DNA of 64,000 nt from Mangrovimicrobium sp048323675 (GTDB lineage: Bacteria; Pseudomonadota; Gammaproteobacteria; Pseudomonadales; Halieaceae). Each line of letters starts with the position of its first letter. Position 1 is the first letter of the stretch. Below are positions 24,081-33,588 of this stretch, piece after piece. The translations under genes were made by a program, and so were the position numbers. The stretch spans positions 248,001 to 312,000 of the forward strand of contig NZ_JBLWFK010000004.1 of the NCBI RefSeq assembly GCF_048323675.1. Direction: 5' to 3'. The notes under the pieces are model-generated. The model made no database searches and was not told where the DNA came from. It saw nothing but the letters and a program-made list of their open reading frames with translations.

Positions 24081-25694
24081 TTATCCCGCTCGAAGCATTG
24101 GCAGTTGCACGACGACGCGGCAACCTTCGTGATAGTCCGGATCGATGAACACGGTGCCCGCGTGGTCCGCGACGATCTCCTGCACCATGGGCAGCCCCAT
24201 ACCGCGAAAACCGTGGCGGGTCTTCTTGGTGCTGAAAAAGGGCTGGAACACTTTCAGCAGCTGTTCTTCGGGAATGCCCGGGCCGCTGTCGGTGATTTCC
24301 ACCTCGATGAATTCTTTCTCACCCCGGGTGGAGATGGTGAGATTGCGCTCGCGGACGCCGCGGGTGCCCAGCGCCTCCACCGCGTTCTGCACCAGCTGCT
24401 TGAGCATGCTGCGCAGACGCCGCTCCTGGCCGACCAGCGAGGGCAGGTGCATCGAGGGCTGCCAGGCGATGACCACCCCCTGGGCCAGCAGCTCATCGGT
24501 CGCCAGCGCCAGCACCTCGCGGATCAACTGGTTGATATTGACCGGCTGCTTGCTCTCCGAGACCGGCGGCGGCAGCGAATCCATCAGGTTATCCAGGGCC
24601 CTGCGGCCCGCCTCCAGGGCCTCTTCAGCCGCCGACAGCACCAGGTCGTCACGACCGTTTTCAGCGGCCCGGCGACGCAGTGTGTGGACAGCGGCCTCGA
24701 TCAGGTTGACCGGCCCCTCCAGCTGGTGGATGGCGCCGTTGACCGTCTCGCGCATGCCCTGGACGAGGTCCTCCTCGGCCATCAGCGACTTCAGGGTGTT
24801 CAGGTGCATCTGCTCCTGGTGGCGGCGCAGCTCGGTGATGTCGGTGATCATCAACAGGAGGTAGTGTCCAACCTCGCGCTGGAAGAAGCCGTTCGGGCTC
24901 TCTTCGGTGATATCGATGGTGGTGCCGAAACAGGAAAAGCGCCGCGGTGCGCCGTCACCCCGGTCCATGGTTATTTCGCGGCTGTTGAAATTGCGCTGCT
25001 CGCTCTTCAGGCGTTCGAAGTCGCCCTCCAGCTGGTCGGCCAGTAACCTGAGCAGTCCCGGCTTGCTGCCATCGGGCGCGAGGTCCGCCGCCATGTGTCC
25101 GAAACTGGGGTTGGAGAGCTCGATACCCCCGGCACTGTCGATCAGCACCATCGCCGCCGGCACCGCGTTGACCACCGACTCGATCATCAACTTCTGGTTG
25201 AAGACCCGCTGCTGCAGCTCGTGCACCTCGGTGCCGTCGCGGTGCATGCCGAGGTAATAAACCGACTTGCCCTCCTCGTTGATGACCGGGGCGACAGTCA
25301 GTTCCGCCAGGTAAAGGCTGCCGTCCTTGCGCCGGTTGACCAGCATGCCGGTCCAGGGACGCTGCTGGGCGAGGCGGCCCCAGAGGGCCTGGTAGACCAG
25401 CCGCGGGGTGGTGTGGTTGGACAGGATCGACTCGTTCTTGCCGACCACCTCGTTGCGGGCGTAGCCGGTGACCTGGGTAAACACCCGGTTGGCATAAATG
25501 ATATTGGCCTTCAGGTCGGTGATGGAGATCGCCACCGGGCAGTGCTCCACGGCCTGCAGGAAGACCTCGGGAGACAGCGGTTCGCTGTCCAGCGGGATTC
25601 CCGCCTCGGCCAGCACACTGCCCTGGGCGGGATCCGCGGCGACCGAGACCCGCGAATCCGCGTCGATCGGGTTATTCTGGTTGAACTTCGACAT
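24081..25694 (-). CDS. nifL: NifL, redox- and nitrogen-responsive anti-activator of NifA
   Basis: 537 residues, MSKFNQNNPIDADSRVSVAA start. PAS1 (about 45-160) binds FAD in A. vinelandii NifL and here keeps NRRKDGSLYLAELTVAPVIN; PAS2 follows; the C-terminal half resembles a histidine kinase with a GHKL ATP-binding region (ITDSGPGIPEEQLLKVFQPF, then GFRGMGLPMVQEIVADHAG). NifL inhibits NifA by direct contact when oxidised or nitrogen-replete. It is co-transcribed with nifA. No -24/-12 element reads into it, as expected for constitutive nifLA. Confidence 0.96.
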   Translation of the reverse strand: MSKFNQNNPIDADSRVSVAADPAQGSVLAEAGIPLDSEPLSPEVFLQAVEHCPVAISITDLKANIIYANRVFTQVTGYARNEVVGKNESILSNHTTPRLVYQALWGRLAQQRPWTGMLVNRRKDGSLYLAELTVAPVINEEGKSVYYLGMHRDGTEVHELQQRVFNQKLMIESVVNAVPAAMVLIDSAGGIELSNPSFGHMAADLAPDGSKPGLLRLLADQLEGDFERLKSEQRNFNSREITMDRGDGAPRRFSCFGTTIDITEESPNGFFQREVGHYLLLMITDITELRRHQEQMHLNTLKSLMAEEDLVQGMRETVNGAIHQLEGPVNLIEAAVHTLRRRAAENGRDDLVLSAAEEALEAGRRALDNLMDSLPPPVSESKQPVNINQLIREVLALATDELLAQGVVIAWQPSMHLPSLVGQERRLRSMLKQLVQNAVEALGTRGVRERNLTISTRGEKEFIEVEITDSGPGIPEEQLLKVFQPFFSTKKTRHGFRGMGLPMVQEIVADHAGTVFIDPDYHEGCRVVVQLPMLRAG

Positions 25695-25897
25695 GGTAGT
25701 CCTCGTTGACAGGCCGACATGCCGCCCTCGGGCGGGTGTCGCCGCTATTGGCATGTGGCGGTTGTCGGTCAGGCCTGGGCGGCCTGCGGATTTCCGGTCC
25801 TGTACCGCGTGCCCGGTCTCTCCGGGGTTCTGCAAAACCCGTGCCGTGGATGAATATCGACATCCACCGTGGAAATCCGACATATCCGGCGAAACCG

Positions 25898-25913
25898 TGT
25901 CGCAAACCCGACA
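25898..25913. promoter_or_regulatory. NifA site upstream of rnf
   Basis: TGTCGCAAACCCGACA, exact TGT-N10-ACA with the TGTCGCA core. It lies in the 445-base nifL-rnfA gap, about 160 bases upstream of the predicted rnf start. The rest of the gap shows no other gene. Confidence 0.8.
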
Positions 25914-26040
25914 AGGAAATTTTTTACCCGGATTCCGGATTGTCGTATTTGCTACAAAATATACCCCCATCGCACCGGTTACACAGCCGCGACCTGCGGT
26001 TTGCTTGATCAGGATCAATCAATTGCCGGGGAATTCCCCA

Positions 26041-26056
26041 TGGCACAGTTAATGCA
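26041..26056 (+). promoter_or_regulatory. Sigma54 promoter of the rnf operon
   Basis: TGGCACA-N4-ATGCA: perfect TGGCAC, one mismatch in the -12 half, GG and GC 12 bases apart. Start near 26067, about 72 bases before rnfA. Confidence 0.8.
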
Positions 26057-26139
26057 ATTCCCCTCCCAGGCGGGTTCGACTTGCGACAAACCGGCGCTGG
26101 TCCGGACCTGGATATCCACTGATGGGACAGGCGACTTCC

Positions 26140-26712
26140 ATGGAGTACCTCACATTACTTGGCAGCACGATCCTGGTGAACAACATCGTCCTGGCGAAGT
26201 TCCTCGGGCTGTGCCCGCTCATGGGGGTATCCAACAAGTTGAGTTCCGCGGTGGGCATGGGCATTGCCACCGCCTTCGTGCTGACGCTTTCCGCGGCCTG
26301 CGGCTGGGTTCTGGAGAACCTGGTGCTGGGTCCGCTGAATATCGGCTTCCTGCGCATCCTCTCCTTCATCCTGGTGATCGCCGCCATCGTCCAGTTCACC
26401 GAACTGGCGATGCGCAAGTTCAGCCCCGTGCTGCACAAGGCGCTGGGCATTTTCCTGCCGCTGATCACCACCAATTGCGCGGTGCTGGGTGTCGCCCTGC
26501 TCAACGTGAACGAACAACACAGCTTCGGGCAGAGCGTGGTCTACGGACTGGGCTGCGCCCTGGGCTTCTCCCTGGTGATGGTGATTTTCGCCGGCGTGCG
26601 GGAGCGGCTGACGCTGGCGGATGTGCCGGAGGCTTTTGCGGGCACCCCGGTCGCACTGGTGACCGCGGGCATCCTGTCGCTGGTGTTCATGGGCTTTGGC
26701 GGTATGTTGTGA
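26140..26712 (+). CDS. rnfA: RnfA, ion-translocating electron transport subunit
   Basis: 190 residues, almost wholly membrane helices (about six), starting MEYLTLLGSTILVNNIVLAK with the conserved NNxVLxxFLG(L/I)CPxxG and TTNCAVLG segments; the paired cysteines C25 and about C108 bind the membrane [2Fe-2S] shared with RnfE. I prefer this Met over the one at 26122 because homologues begin here. First gene of rnfABCDGEH, the nif-linked Rnf1 complex that uses ion motive force to reduce ferredoxin or flavodoxin for nitrogenase. Confidence 0.95.
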   Translation: MEYLTLLGSTILVNNIVLAKFLGLCPLMGVSNKLSSAVGMGIATAFVLTLSAACGWVLENLVLGPLNIGFLRILSFILVIAAIVQFTELAMRKFSPVLHKALGIFLPLITTNCAVLGVALLNVNEQHSFGQSVVYGLGCALGFSLVMVIFAGVRERLTLADVPEAFAGTPVALVTAGILSLVFMGFGGML

Positions 26713-26723
26713 GGGACTGATCG

Positions 26724-27251
26724 ATGTTTACGGCGACTCTGGTACTGACTGTTCTCGGATTTTCACTGGGCGGGGGCCTCGCGATAGCGGCGAAGCTGTT
26801 CAGCGTGGCCGAGGAAAACCCGCTGGTGGAACAGATTGAGGCCCTGCTGCCCGGCAGCCAGTGCGGCCAGTGCGGCTTCCCGGGTTGCAAACCGGCCGCC
26901 GAGGCGATGGCCGACGGCAGCGCCGAGATCACCTGCTGCCCGCCCGGCGGGCGCGCCCTCGCCGAGACCCTGGCGGACATGCTGGGGATTGATATCAACT
27001 CTCTCGGGGAAACCAGTGCGCCGCTGCTGGCCAGTATCGAGGAGAGCCTGTGCACCGGCTGTACCCGCTGCTTCAAGGCCTGCCCGACCGACGCTATCGT
27101 CGGCGCCAACAAGCAGATTCACGCGGTGATCCGCAGCGCCTGTACCGGCTGCGGCAAGTGCAAGGACGCCTGCCCCGAGGACTGCATCCACCTGGATGCG
27201 GAACAGCCGGACCTCAACAACTGGCACTGGCCAAAACCGCTGGTGGCCTGA
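26724..27251 (+). CDS. rnfB: RnfB, FeS subunit of the Rnf complex
   Basis: 175 residues: one N-terminal membrane helix (LVLTVLGFSLGGGLAIAAKL), the Fe4S domain C-x2-C-x4-C (CGQCGFPGC) with a later cysteine, and two ferredoxin motifs (CTGCTRCFKACP, CTGCGKCKDACP). RnfB is the likely docking site for the low-potential carrier. It starts 11 bases after rnfA. Confidence 0.96.
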   Translation: MFTATLVLTVLGFSLGGGLAIAAKLFSVAEENPLVEQIEALLPGSQCGQCGFPGCKPAAEAMADGSAEITCCPPGGRALAETLADMLGIDINSLGETSAPLLASIEESLCTGCTRCFKACPTDAIVGANKQIHAVIRSACTGCGKCKDACPEDCIHLDAEQPDLNNWHWPKPLVA

Positions 27252-27252
27252 G

Positions 27253-28722
27253 ATGTTCGGCCTATCCCCTATTCGCGGCGGCGTCCACCCCTCCGGACAC
27301 AAGGAGGCGACCTGCGGCCGCGCGATCCGGACCGCGCTGCCCCTGCCGGAGCGCCTGGTGCTGCCGCTGTTCCAGCAGGCTGGCGCCAGCGCCATGCCCA
27401 TCGTGCAGGCCGGGGAAAAAGTGGCCAAGGGCCAGTGCATCGCGCTGTCCGGCGTCGGCCTGTCCACCCACCTGCACGCGCCGACCTCCGGCACCATCGC
27501 CGGAGTCGAGGACTGCCTGGCACCGCACCCCTCGGGACTGGCATCGCGGGCAATTATTCTCGAACCCGATGGCGAGGAGCGCTGGTGTGAAACCCGGGGC
27601 GAGAGCGACCCCTTCCAGCGCAGCCCCGACGAACTTTCCGACGAAGTCGAGCGAGCGGGGATTGTCGGCCTGGGGGGGGCGGTCTTCCCCTCCGCGATAA
27701 AACTGCGCCAGGGACGCCGCTACGAGATCAAAACGCTCATCATCAACGGCGGCGAGTGCGAACCCTATCTCACCACCGACGACCGCCTGATGCGCGAGCG
27801 CGCGGCGGAAATCGTCGAGGGCGCGCGCCTGATCCAGCACATCGTCGAATGCTACCAGGTGATCATCGGCATCGAGGACAACAAGCCCGAGGCCATCGCC
27901 GCCATGCGCGAGGCCGCGGCGCCCTTCGGCAAGGTCGAGGTACGCCCGGTGCCGGCCATGTACCCGATGGGCTCCGCCAAGCAGTTGATCCAGGCGCTGA
28001 CCGGGCTGGAGGTACCCGCCGGCGGCCGCAGCAACGACCTCGGCATCCTGGTCCACAATGTCGCCACCGCCTACGCCATCCAGCAGGCCCTGCGCTACGG
28101 GCGGCCGCTGATTTCCCGCGTCGTCACTATCGCCGGAGGCTGCGTCGCCAGCCCCTACAATGTCGAGGCCCTGTTCGGCACGCCCATCCAGCATGTGCTG
28201 GACCACTGCGGCGGCCTTACCGGCAAGCCCGCCCGGCTGGTGATGGGCGGGCCGATGATGGGCCAGGAACTGCCCTCCACCAGTGTACCGATCATGAAAG
28301 GCACCTCGGGGGTCCTCGCGCTGACCAGCCGCGAGGTCAACACCCGCTTGCCCTCACCCTGCATCCGCTGCAGTCGCTGTGTCGATGCCTGCCCCATGGG
28401 CCTGGTCCCGCTGGAGATGGCGAAGTTTTCCCGCCAGAACAATTTCGACGCAGCCGGGGAGTACGGCCTGCGCGACTGCATCCTCTGCGGCACCTGCGCC
28501 TACGTCTGCCCCTCACACATCCCCCTGGTGAACTATTTCGAGTACGCCAAGGGCGAACTGCGGCAGCGCCGCCAGGATGCCAAAAAGCTCGCCTACACCC
28601 AGGAACTGACCGCCGCACGCAACGCGCGCATGGAACGCGAGGCGGAGGAAAAGCGCGCGGCCAAAGCGGCGAAGAAAAAACGTGCGCCGCGGCCGGCCAG
28701 CAGCGAGGCCGGTGAGCCGTGA
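27253..28722 (+). CDS. rnfC: RnfC, NADH-binding subunit of the Rnf complex
   Basis: 489 residues. Start MFGLSPIRGGVHPSGHKEAT two bases after the rnfB stop. It has the glycine-rich nucleotide/FMN region (GIVGLGGAVFPSAIKL, then NGGECEPYLTTDD) and two ferredoxin motifs near the C-terminus (CIRCSRCVDACP, CILCGTCAYVCP). The last 40 residues are a charged helix. The longer frame upstream overlaps rnfB and is not used. Confidence 0.96.
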   Translation: MFGLSPIRGGVHPSGHKEATCGRAIRTALPLPERLVLPLFQQAGASAMPIVQAGEKVAKGQCIALSGVGLSTHLHAPTSGTIAGVEDCLAPHPSGLASRAIILEPDGEERWCETRGESDPFQRSPDELSDEVERAGIVGLGGAVFPSAIKLRQGRRYEIKTLIINGGECEPYLTTDDRLMRERAAEIVEGARLIQHIVECYQVIIGIEDNKPEAIAAMREAAAPFGKVEVRPVPAMYPMGSAKQLIQALTGLEVPAGGRSNDLGILVHNVATAYAIQQALRYGRPLISRVVTIAGGCVASPYNVEALFGTPIQHVLDHCGGLTGKPARLVMGGPMMGQELPSTSVPIMKGTSGVLALTSREVNTRLPSPCIRCSRCVDACPMGLVPLEMAKFSRQNNFDAAGEYGLRDCILCGTCAYVCPSHIPLVNYFEYAKGELRQRRQDAKKLAYTQELTAARNARMEREAEEKRAAKAAKKKRAPRPASSEAGEP

Positions 28723-29804
28723 ACAGCATTATCAACCCAACCGTAGCGCGGGCAGCGCCGCATACCCACGACAGGGCGAGCATCGAGCGGATCATGCTGC
28801 ACGTCTGCCTCGCCCTGGTGCCGGCGACCCTGTTTGGTTTCCACCTCTTCGGCTGGCCCGCGGCCATTCTCTGGCTGGTCACCTGCGGCGCAGCGGTGCT
28901 CTGCGAAATGCTCTGCCTCGCCCTGCAGGGCCGGTCGCTCGCACGCGCGGCGGATGGCTCCGCCCTGCTCACCGGCTGGCTGCTGGCCATGACCCTGCCG
29001 CCCTGGGCCCCCTGGTGGATCGGCGCGGGGGGGGCCGCCTTCGCCATTGCGGTGGGCAAGCACCTCTACGGTGGCCTCGGCCAGAACATCTTCAACCCGG
29101 CGATGCTCGCCCGGGTCGCCCTGCTGGTCTCCTTCCCCGTGCAGATGACCACCTGGGTGCAACCGGGCCAGTTTGACCACCCGGACCTGGCCACCGCCCT
29201 CGGCATCATTTTCCAGGGCAGCGGCATTGCCGATGGCGTGACCGGACCGACCATCCTCGGCGAACTGAAAACTGCGCAGACCGCCGGTAGCGTCGCCACC
29301 CTGACCCTGGGCGGCTACTCCGCGCTGGAAGCCGCTATCGGCAACACCGGGGGCAGCCTGGCGGAGACCTCGGAATTCCTCGTGTTGATCGGCGGCCTGT
29401 GGCTGCTCGCCCTGCGCATCGTCAGCTGGCATATCCCGGTGGCCATGCTGGCAACGGTCGCCATCGTTGCCGCAGCGTTCAACCAGGCCGACCCGGCGCA
29501 CTACGCCAGCCCGCTGGTACACCTGACCAGCGGCGGCATTATGCTCGGCGCATTCTTTATCGCCACCGACTACGTGACCTCGCCCTCGTCCAACATGGGC
29601 AAACTGCTGTTCGGCATGGGCTGCGGCCTGGTCATGTTCGCGATTCGCAGCTGGGGCGGATTTCCGGAGGGGCTCGGCTTTGCCGTGCTGTTCATGAACT
29701 CGCTCACCCCGCTGCTGGATCGCTACTGCAAACCCCGGGCCTACGGGCGCACCGTGCGCGGTCGCCCGGTCAGCCCACCCGGCGGCGCCGGCAAGGCGCG
29801 CTGA
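28719..29804 (+). CDS. rnfD: RnfD, membrane flavoprotein subunit
   Basis: 361 residues, about nine helices, with GGLGQNIFNPAMLARV conserved in RnfD/NqrB. The covalent FMN site is around T175-G176-P177-T178 (DGVTGPTIL). GTG start overlapping the rnfC stop as GTGA. Confidence 0.95.
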   Translation: MNSIINPTVARAAPHTHDRASIERIMLHVCLALVPATLFGFHLFGWPAAILWLVTCGAAVLCEMLCLALQGRSLARAADGSALLTGWLLAMTLPPWAPWWIGAGGAAFAIAVGKHLYGGLGQNIFNPAMLARVALLVSFPVQMTTWVQPGQFDHPDLATALGIIFQGSGIADGVTGPTILGELKTAQTAGSVATLTLGGYSALEAAIGNTGGSLAETSEFLVLIGGLWLLALRIVSWHIPVAMLATVAIVAAAFNQADPAHYASPLVHLTSGGIMLGAFFIATDYVTSPSSNMGKLLFGMGCGLVMFAIRSWGGFPEGLGFAVLFMNSLTPLLDRYCKPRAYGRTVRGRPVSPPGGAGKAR

Positions 29805-29805
29805 G

Positions 29806-30468
29806 ATGGCGACCCCATCCGTACCCAGTTACCGCAACCGCATGGCCTACCACGCGGGGCTGCTGGGCGGCATCTGCTGCCTGGTCAGCGTGCTGCTGAT
29901 TCTCGGCAATATGGAAACCAGCGCCCGCATCGCCGATCACCTGGAGCAGGAAAAACGCGCCACCCTGGCCGAGGTGCTGCCGAGTTCGCTGTACGACAAC
30001 GAACCCCTCAGCGAGGTGCAGACTGCGCCGCTCCACGCGCCCTTCACCGCGCCGCTGACCATCTACACCGCCAGCCTGAAAGGGCAATTCGCCGGCGCGG
30101 CCCTGCAGAGCTCGATCTACGGCTGGGGCGGGGATATCCAGTTTATCGCCGCGATCGACGGCAGCGGGACCCTTACCGGGGTCCGGGTGCTCAGCCACCG
30201 GGAAACCCCGGGGCTGGCGGACAAGATCGAAGTGCAGAAGGACGACTGGATTGAGGGCTTTACCGGCAAATCGCTGGCCAACACACCGGGGCAGGACTGG
30301 GCTGTACGCAAGGACGGCGGCGAGTTCGACCAGTTTACCGGCGCCACCATCACCCCCCGCGCGGTGGTCAGGGGTGTGCACGCCTCCCTGCAGGAACTGG
30401 ACGCGTGGCGGCAACAGCAGCTGAAGCAGGCGGCCAGGGCGCAAACCACGGAGGAGGGCAAGAAATGA
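29806..30468 (+). CDS. rnfG: RnfG, FMN-carrying periplasmic subunit
   Basis: 220 residues: one N-terminal helix (about 17-36) and a periplasmic FMN-binding domain with the flavinylation motif T178-G-A-T181 (FTGATITPRAV); the FMN would be linked to T181. It needs the ApbE flavin transferase, not encoded in this window. It follows rnfD by one base. Confidence 0.95.
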   Translation: MATPSVPSYRNRMAYHAGLLGGICCLVSVLLILGNMETSARIADHLEQEKRATLAEVLPSSLYDNEPLSEVQTAPLHAPFTAPLTIYTASLKGQFAGAALQSSIYGWGGDIQFIAAIDGSGTLTGVRVLSHRETPGLADKIEVQKDDWIEGFTGKSLANTPGQDWAVRKDGGEFDQFTGATITPRAVVRGVHASLQELDAWRQQQLKQAARAQTTEEGKK

Positions 30469-31142
30469 GTTCGCAGTACCGGCAGATCTTCAACGACGGC
30501 ATGTGGAACAACAACGTGGCCATGGGCCAGATGCTGGCGCTGTGCCCGCTGCTGGCGGTCACCACCTCGGCCACCAACGGCCTGGGCATGGGCCTGGCCT
30601 CGGTCGCCGTGCTGGTGCTGACCAACGTGATCATCGCCAGCCTGCGCGGCATTATCACCCCGCAGGTGAGAATACCGGTGCTGATCGTACTCATTGCCAC
30701 GGTGGTGACCCTCGTCGATATGGTCATCAACGCCTGGATGCACCCGCTGTACAAGGTACTCGGCCTGTTCATTGCGCTGATCGTCACCAACTGCGCCATC
30801 TTCGGTCGCGCGGAGAGCTTTGCCCTGCGCAACGGCGTGCGCCTGGCCGCGGCGGACGCCCTGTCCATGGGCCTGGGTTTTACCTGGGTACTGGTGGCGG
30901 TCGGTGGCATGCGCGAGATTCTCGGCAGCGGCACCCTGTTCGCCAACGCCTCGCTGCTGCTGGGCGACGGCTTTGCCTGGCTGGAAGTCACCATCATTCC
31001 CAACTTTTCCGGCATCCTGCTCTCGGTGCTGCCGCCGGGGGCGTTCATGGCGCTGGGCCTGCTGATCGCCACCAAGCGGCTGGTCGACCGCCGCCTGCAG
31101 GCGCGCAAGCCGCGCAGCGACCTGGTCATGCCGACGGTATAG
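30465..31142 (+). CDS. rnfE: RnfE, membrane subunit
   Basis: 225 residues, about six helices, with NNVAMGQMLALCPLLAVTTS and VTNCAIFGRAE, the mirror image of RnfA. The ATG overlaps the rnfG stop as ATGA; the longer frame from 30405 is inside rnfG. Confidence 0.95.
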   Translation: MSSQYRQIFNDGMWNNNVAMGQMLALCPLLAVTTSATNGLGMGLASVAVLVLTNVIIASLRGIITPQVRIPVLIVLIATVVTLVDMVINAWMHPLYKVLGLFIALIVTNCAIFGRAESFALRNGVRLAAADALSMGLGFTWVLVAVGGMREILGSGTLFANASLLLGDGFAWLEVTIIPNFSGILLSVLPPGAFMALGLLIATKRLVDRRLQARKPRSDLVMPTV

Positions 31143-31153
31143 GAGGATTTGCG

Positions 31154-31417
31154 ATGAAAGTCAGCGTGGTCTATGCCGGCAGCCACAACCAGGCCTGGGT
31201 GGACGTGGACGTCGACAGCGAAGCGACCGTGGAAGAGGCCATCCAGCGCTGCGGCCTGCTGGAGAAAATGCCGGAGATCGACACCCGGACCATGAAGATC
31301 GGGATTTTCGGCAAGTTCACCACCCTCAAGCAAGCGCTGAAGGAGGGCGACCGGGTGGAAATCTACCGGCGCATCACCCGGGTGCTGGATGAAGATGACG
31401 ACGACGATGATGATTGA
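31154..31417 (+). CDS. rnfH: RnfH
   Basis: 87 residues of the RnfH/UPF0125 beta-grasp family (MKVSVVYAGSHNQAWVDVDV; GIFGKFTTLKQALKEGDRVE; YRRITRVLDED) ending in nine acidic residues. A strong AGGAGGA ribosome site precedes the ATG. RnfH closes the rnf1 operon in Azotobacter; its role is unknown and may be in maturation. Confidence 0.93.
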   Translation: MKVSVVYAGSHNQAWVDVDVDSEATVEEAIQRCGLLEKMPEIDTRTMKIGIFGKFTTLKQALKEGDRVEIYRRITRVLDEDDDDDDD

Positions 31418-31458
31418 GGCCCACCGGCGGCTGGGCAACACTCACCGGCAGACGTGAG

Positions 31459-32094
31459 TCAGCTTTCCATTGCCGGCGTTTCACCCCGATGCAGTGCATC
31501 GAGTACCAGGCGCACCACCCAGCTCACCGCCGCCGAGGCTTCCGGCTCCTGCACGCCGAAGGTAGAGCGCAGCTGCCACCAGGATTCCGCGGATATGAGG
31601 TGCCCGAGCACCGCCTTGACCGCCTCCCCTTCTTTCCCGGGCAGCGCTGCCATGGCGACATCCAGTGCAGCGGCGTTGCCGCTCAGCCGCTTCTCGCGCA
31701 TGCGCGAGCGCACTCCCCTGCCGAGTTCCGAAAGCAACAGGGCCTGCATCAGGCCGGCGTTGTTGTCGAACATGCGGTAGCTGGCCTGCAGGGCTGAGAC
31801 GAATTCCTCCGGGGTCCGGGGAATCGCCACGGTACCCGTGGTCTCCCACACCAGTTCGGCCAGCGCGGCGAGCATGCTTTCCCGGTCCGGGAAATGCCGG
31901 AACACCGTGCGCCGGGATACACCGGCATCCGCCGCCGCCTGCTCAAGGGAAAAGTCCGGGGTATTGTTGCTTGCCAGCTGCGCCGCCAGCGCCTCCAGAA
32001 TCCGCCGCCGGGTCTGTTCCGCGCGGCGTTCCCGCTTGCGGTTGTCGTAGGCTCGGGTCGGCTTGTCGGGCTGCTGGGGCGTCTTTTTCGTCAT
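31459..32094 (-). CDS. TetR/AcrR-family regulator
   Basis: 211 residues. N-terminal TetR DNA-binding helix-turn-helix at about 28-75 (RRRILEALAAQLASNN; AAADAGVSRRTVFRHFPDRE), then a helical ligand domain with no recognised ligand. It diverges from a lipoprotein gene 101 bases away and likely regulates it and itself. Convergent with rnfH; I see no reason to tie it to nitrogen fixation. Confidence 0.9.
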   Translation of the reverse strand: MTKKTPQQPDKPTRAYDNRKRERRAEQTRRRILEALAAQLASNNTPDFSLEQAAADAGVSRRTVFRHFPDRESMLAALAELVWETTGTVAIPRTPEEFVSALQASYRMFDNNAGLMQALLLSELGRGVRSRMREKRLSGNAAALDVAMAALPGKEGEAVKAVLGHLISAESWWQLRSTFGVQEPEASAAVSWVVRLVLDALHRGETPAMES

Positions 32095-32151
32095 CGATCT
32101 GGTCCACCTGTGCTACCCCGAAAAGGGTATCAGGGATTGCGCATTTGATGT

Positions 32152-32161
32152 CTAATATTAG
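32152..32161. promoter_or_regulatory. Possible TetR operator
   Basis: CTAATATTAG is a perfect 10-bp palindrome, nested in a looser ATGTC...GACAT repeat, in the gap between the TetR gene and the lipoprotein gene. The position suits an operator; the evidence is symmetry only. Confidence 0.35.
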
Positions 32162-32195
32162 CGGCACTCTATGGGACATTAAATAGGAGATTCCC

Positions 32196-33488
32196 ATGCA
32201 CAGGTGGTATCCGGTATCCGGCGGCTGGAAGCAGGCTCGCCGGGCCTTGTATTGCGGAGTACTTGCCGTCACCACGGGGCTGGCAGCGGGTTGTGGAGGC
32301 GGCAGTGGCGGAGATGGCGATGGCGGCATCGTTGACGGCTGCGGCAGCTGGCCCGAACTGACCGTAGTGGGAAGCGGTACCGGCCACAGCGCCGTCAGCG
32401 CCCTGGTGGTGCTCGATGACTGCAACGTGGTGATTGCCGGCTACGAGGGTTCCACACGCGCCGGACAGGTGGAGGGCGACAGCCACGGCTTTGTCCGGCG
32501 CCTGACCCTGTCCAGTTCGGGTGTGCAGGTCCGCTGGGAGCGCCTCGTGGACACCTCGGGGAGCGACGCCATCCTCACCCTGGAGCGCGACGGCGAGCAA
32601 CTGCTGTTCACCGGCTTCGTTTCGGGGACTCTCGAGGGACAAACCAGCCAGGGCAAAAAAGATGTCGTGATCGGCAGCCTCGACCTCGAAGGCCGGACCA
32701 ACAGCCTGTCCCAGCTCGGTAACGCACGCCCGAACGTTCCGCTGCGCCGGCTGGTGCTGCCCAGCGGCGAGCAACTGCTGGTCGGCAACGACGAGGTCTA
32801 TGTGCCGACCAATTTCGTGGAGCGCTGGGAGGACCCCTGGATCGCCGGCATTACGGAGCAGGCCAGCGGATTCGTCATGGACTGGATCGCCAACGCGAAC
32901 ACCGACACGGGCGACATATATGGCGCCGCGCTGGCCTACGACTACACCGCCCTGCTGGGCCTGAACGTCGGTGGCGGCGGCAATGCCGGCATCCACCTGC
33001 AGGCGCGCACCGCGACCGGTGCCCTGTACTGGTCCCAGCCGATCAGCCCCATGCCCTACGATGCCATCAGCGACATGGCCCTGGACGCAAACGGCAACCT
33101 GCTGGTGCTGGGCACCACCTACCTGACCCTCGGGGAGTCCGCGCTGGGCGGCGGCGACTACTTCCTGCTGCAGGCCGACCCGGCAACCGGCCAGTTGCAG
33201 CGCATCGACCAGTTCGGCACCGGGCGCCTGGACTGGGCGCGCAGGCTACTGGTGGACGGCAACCGGCGGATCGTCCTGGGCGATGAATCCGACGGCGCCT
33301 GGCCCTGGTCCCTGGCGATCCGGGTACTGGCCGCCGACGGCAGCGAAACCGCGCGTATGGAGCGGACCTTCGGCCAGAGCTCCCAGGTGCAGGGGGCGGC
33401 GCTGGCCCCGGGCGGCATCTTCGTCACCGGCAACCACCAGCCACAAACCGGGCCCGAGCGCGGCTATGTGGCTTTCCTCCAGCTCTGA
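32196..33488 (+). CDS. Predicted lipoprotein with beta-propeller-like repeats
   Basis: 430 residues. Signal peptide with lipobox LAAGC (C33), then a glycine/aspartate-rich linker (GGGSGGDGDGG). The rest is a run of beta-strand blades of about 45-50 residues in the style ALDANGNLLVLGTTYLTLGE and LVDGNRRIVLGDES, resembling SBBP-type propellers. No enzyme motif. It is probably an outer-membrane-anchored surface or periplasmic protein controlled by the divergent TetR. Confidence 0.75.
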   Translation: MHRWYPVSGGWKQARRALYCGVLAVTTGLAAGCGGGSGGDGDGGIVDGCGSWPELTVVGSGTGHSAVSALVVLDDCNVVIAGYEGSTRAGQVEGDSHGFVRRLTLSSSGVQVRWERLVDTSGSDAILTLERDGEQLLFTGFVSGTLEGQTSQGKKDVVIGSLDLEGRTNSLSQLGNARPNVPLRRLVLPSGEQLLVGNDEVYVPTNFVERWEDPWIAGITEQASGFVMDWIANANTDTGDIYGAALAYDYTALLGLNVGGGGNAGIHLQARTATGALYWSQPISPMPYDAISDMALDANGNLLVLGTTYLTLGESALGGGDYFLLQADPATGQLQRIDQFGTGRLDWARRLLVDGNRRIVLGDESDGAWPWSLAIRVLAADGSETARMERTFGQSSQVQGAALAPGGIFVTGNHQPQTGPERGYVAFLQL

Positions 33489-33588
33489 GCGTCTTCGGGA
33501 ACTTGTCCGGACAATTGTGGTCCTACCATCGGTGCGGAAAATGAATCTGTTTTCCGTGGCGGGTTGCGATATACTCGCGCGTTCTTTC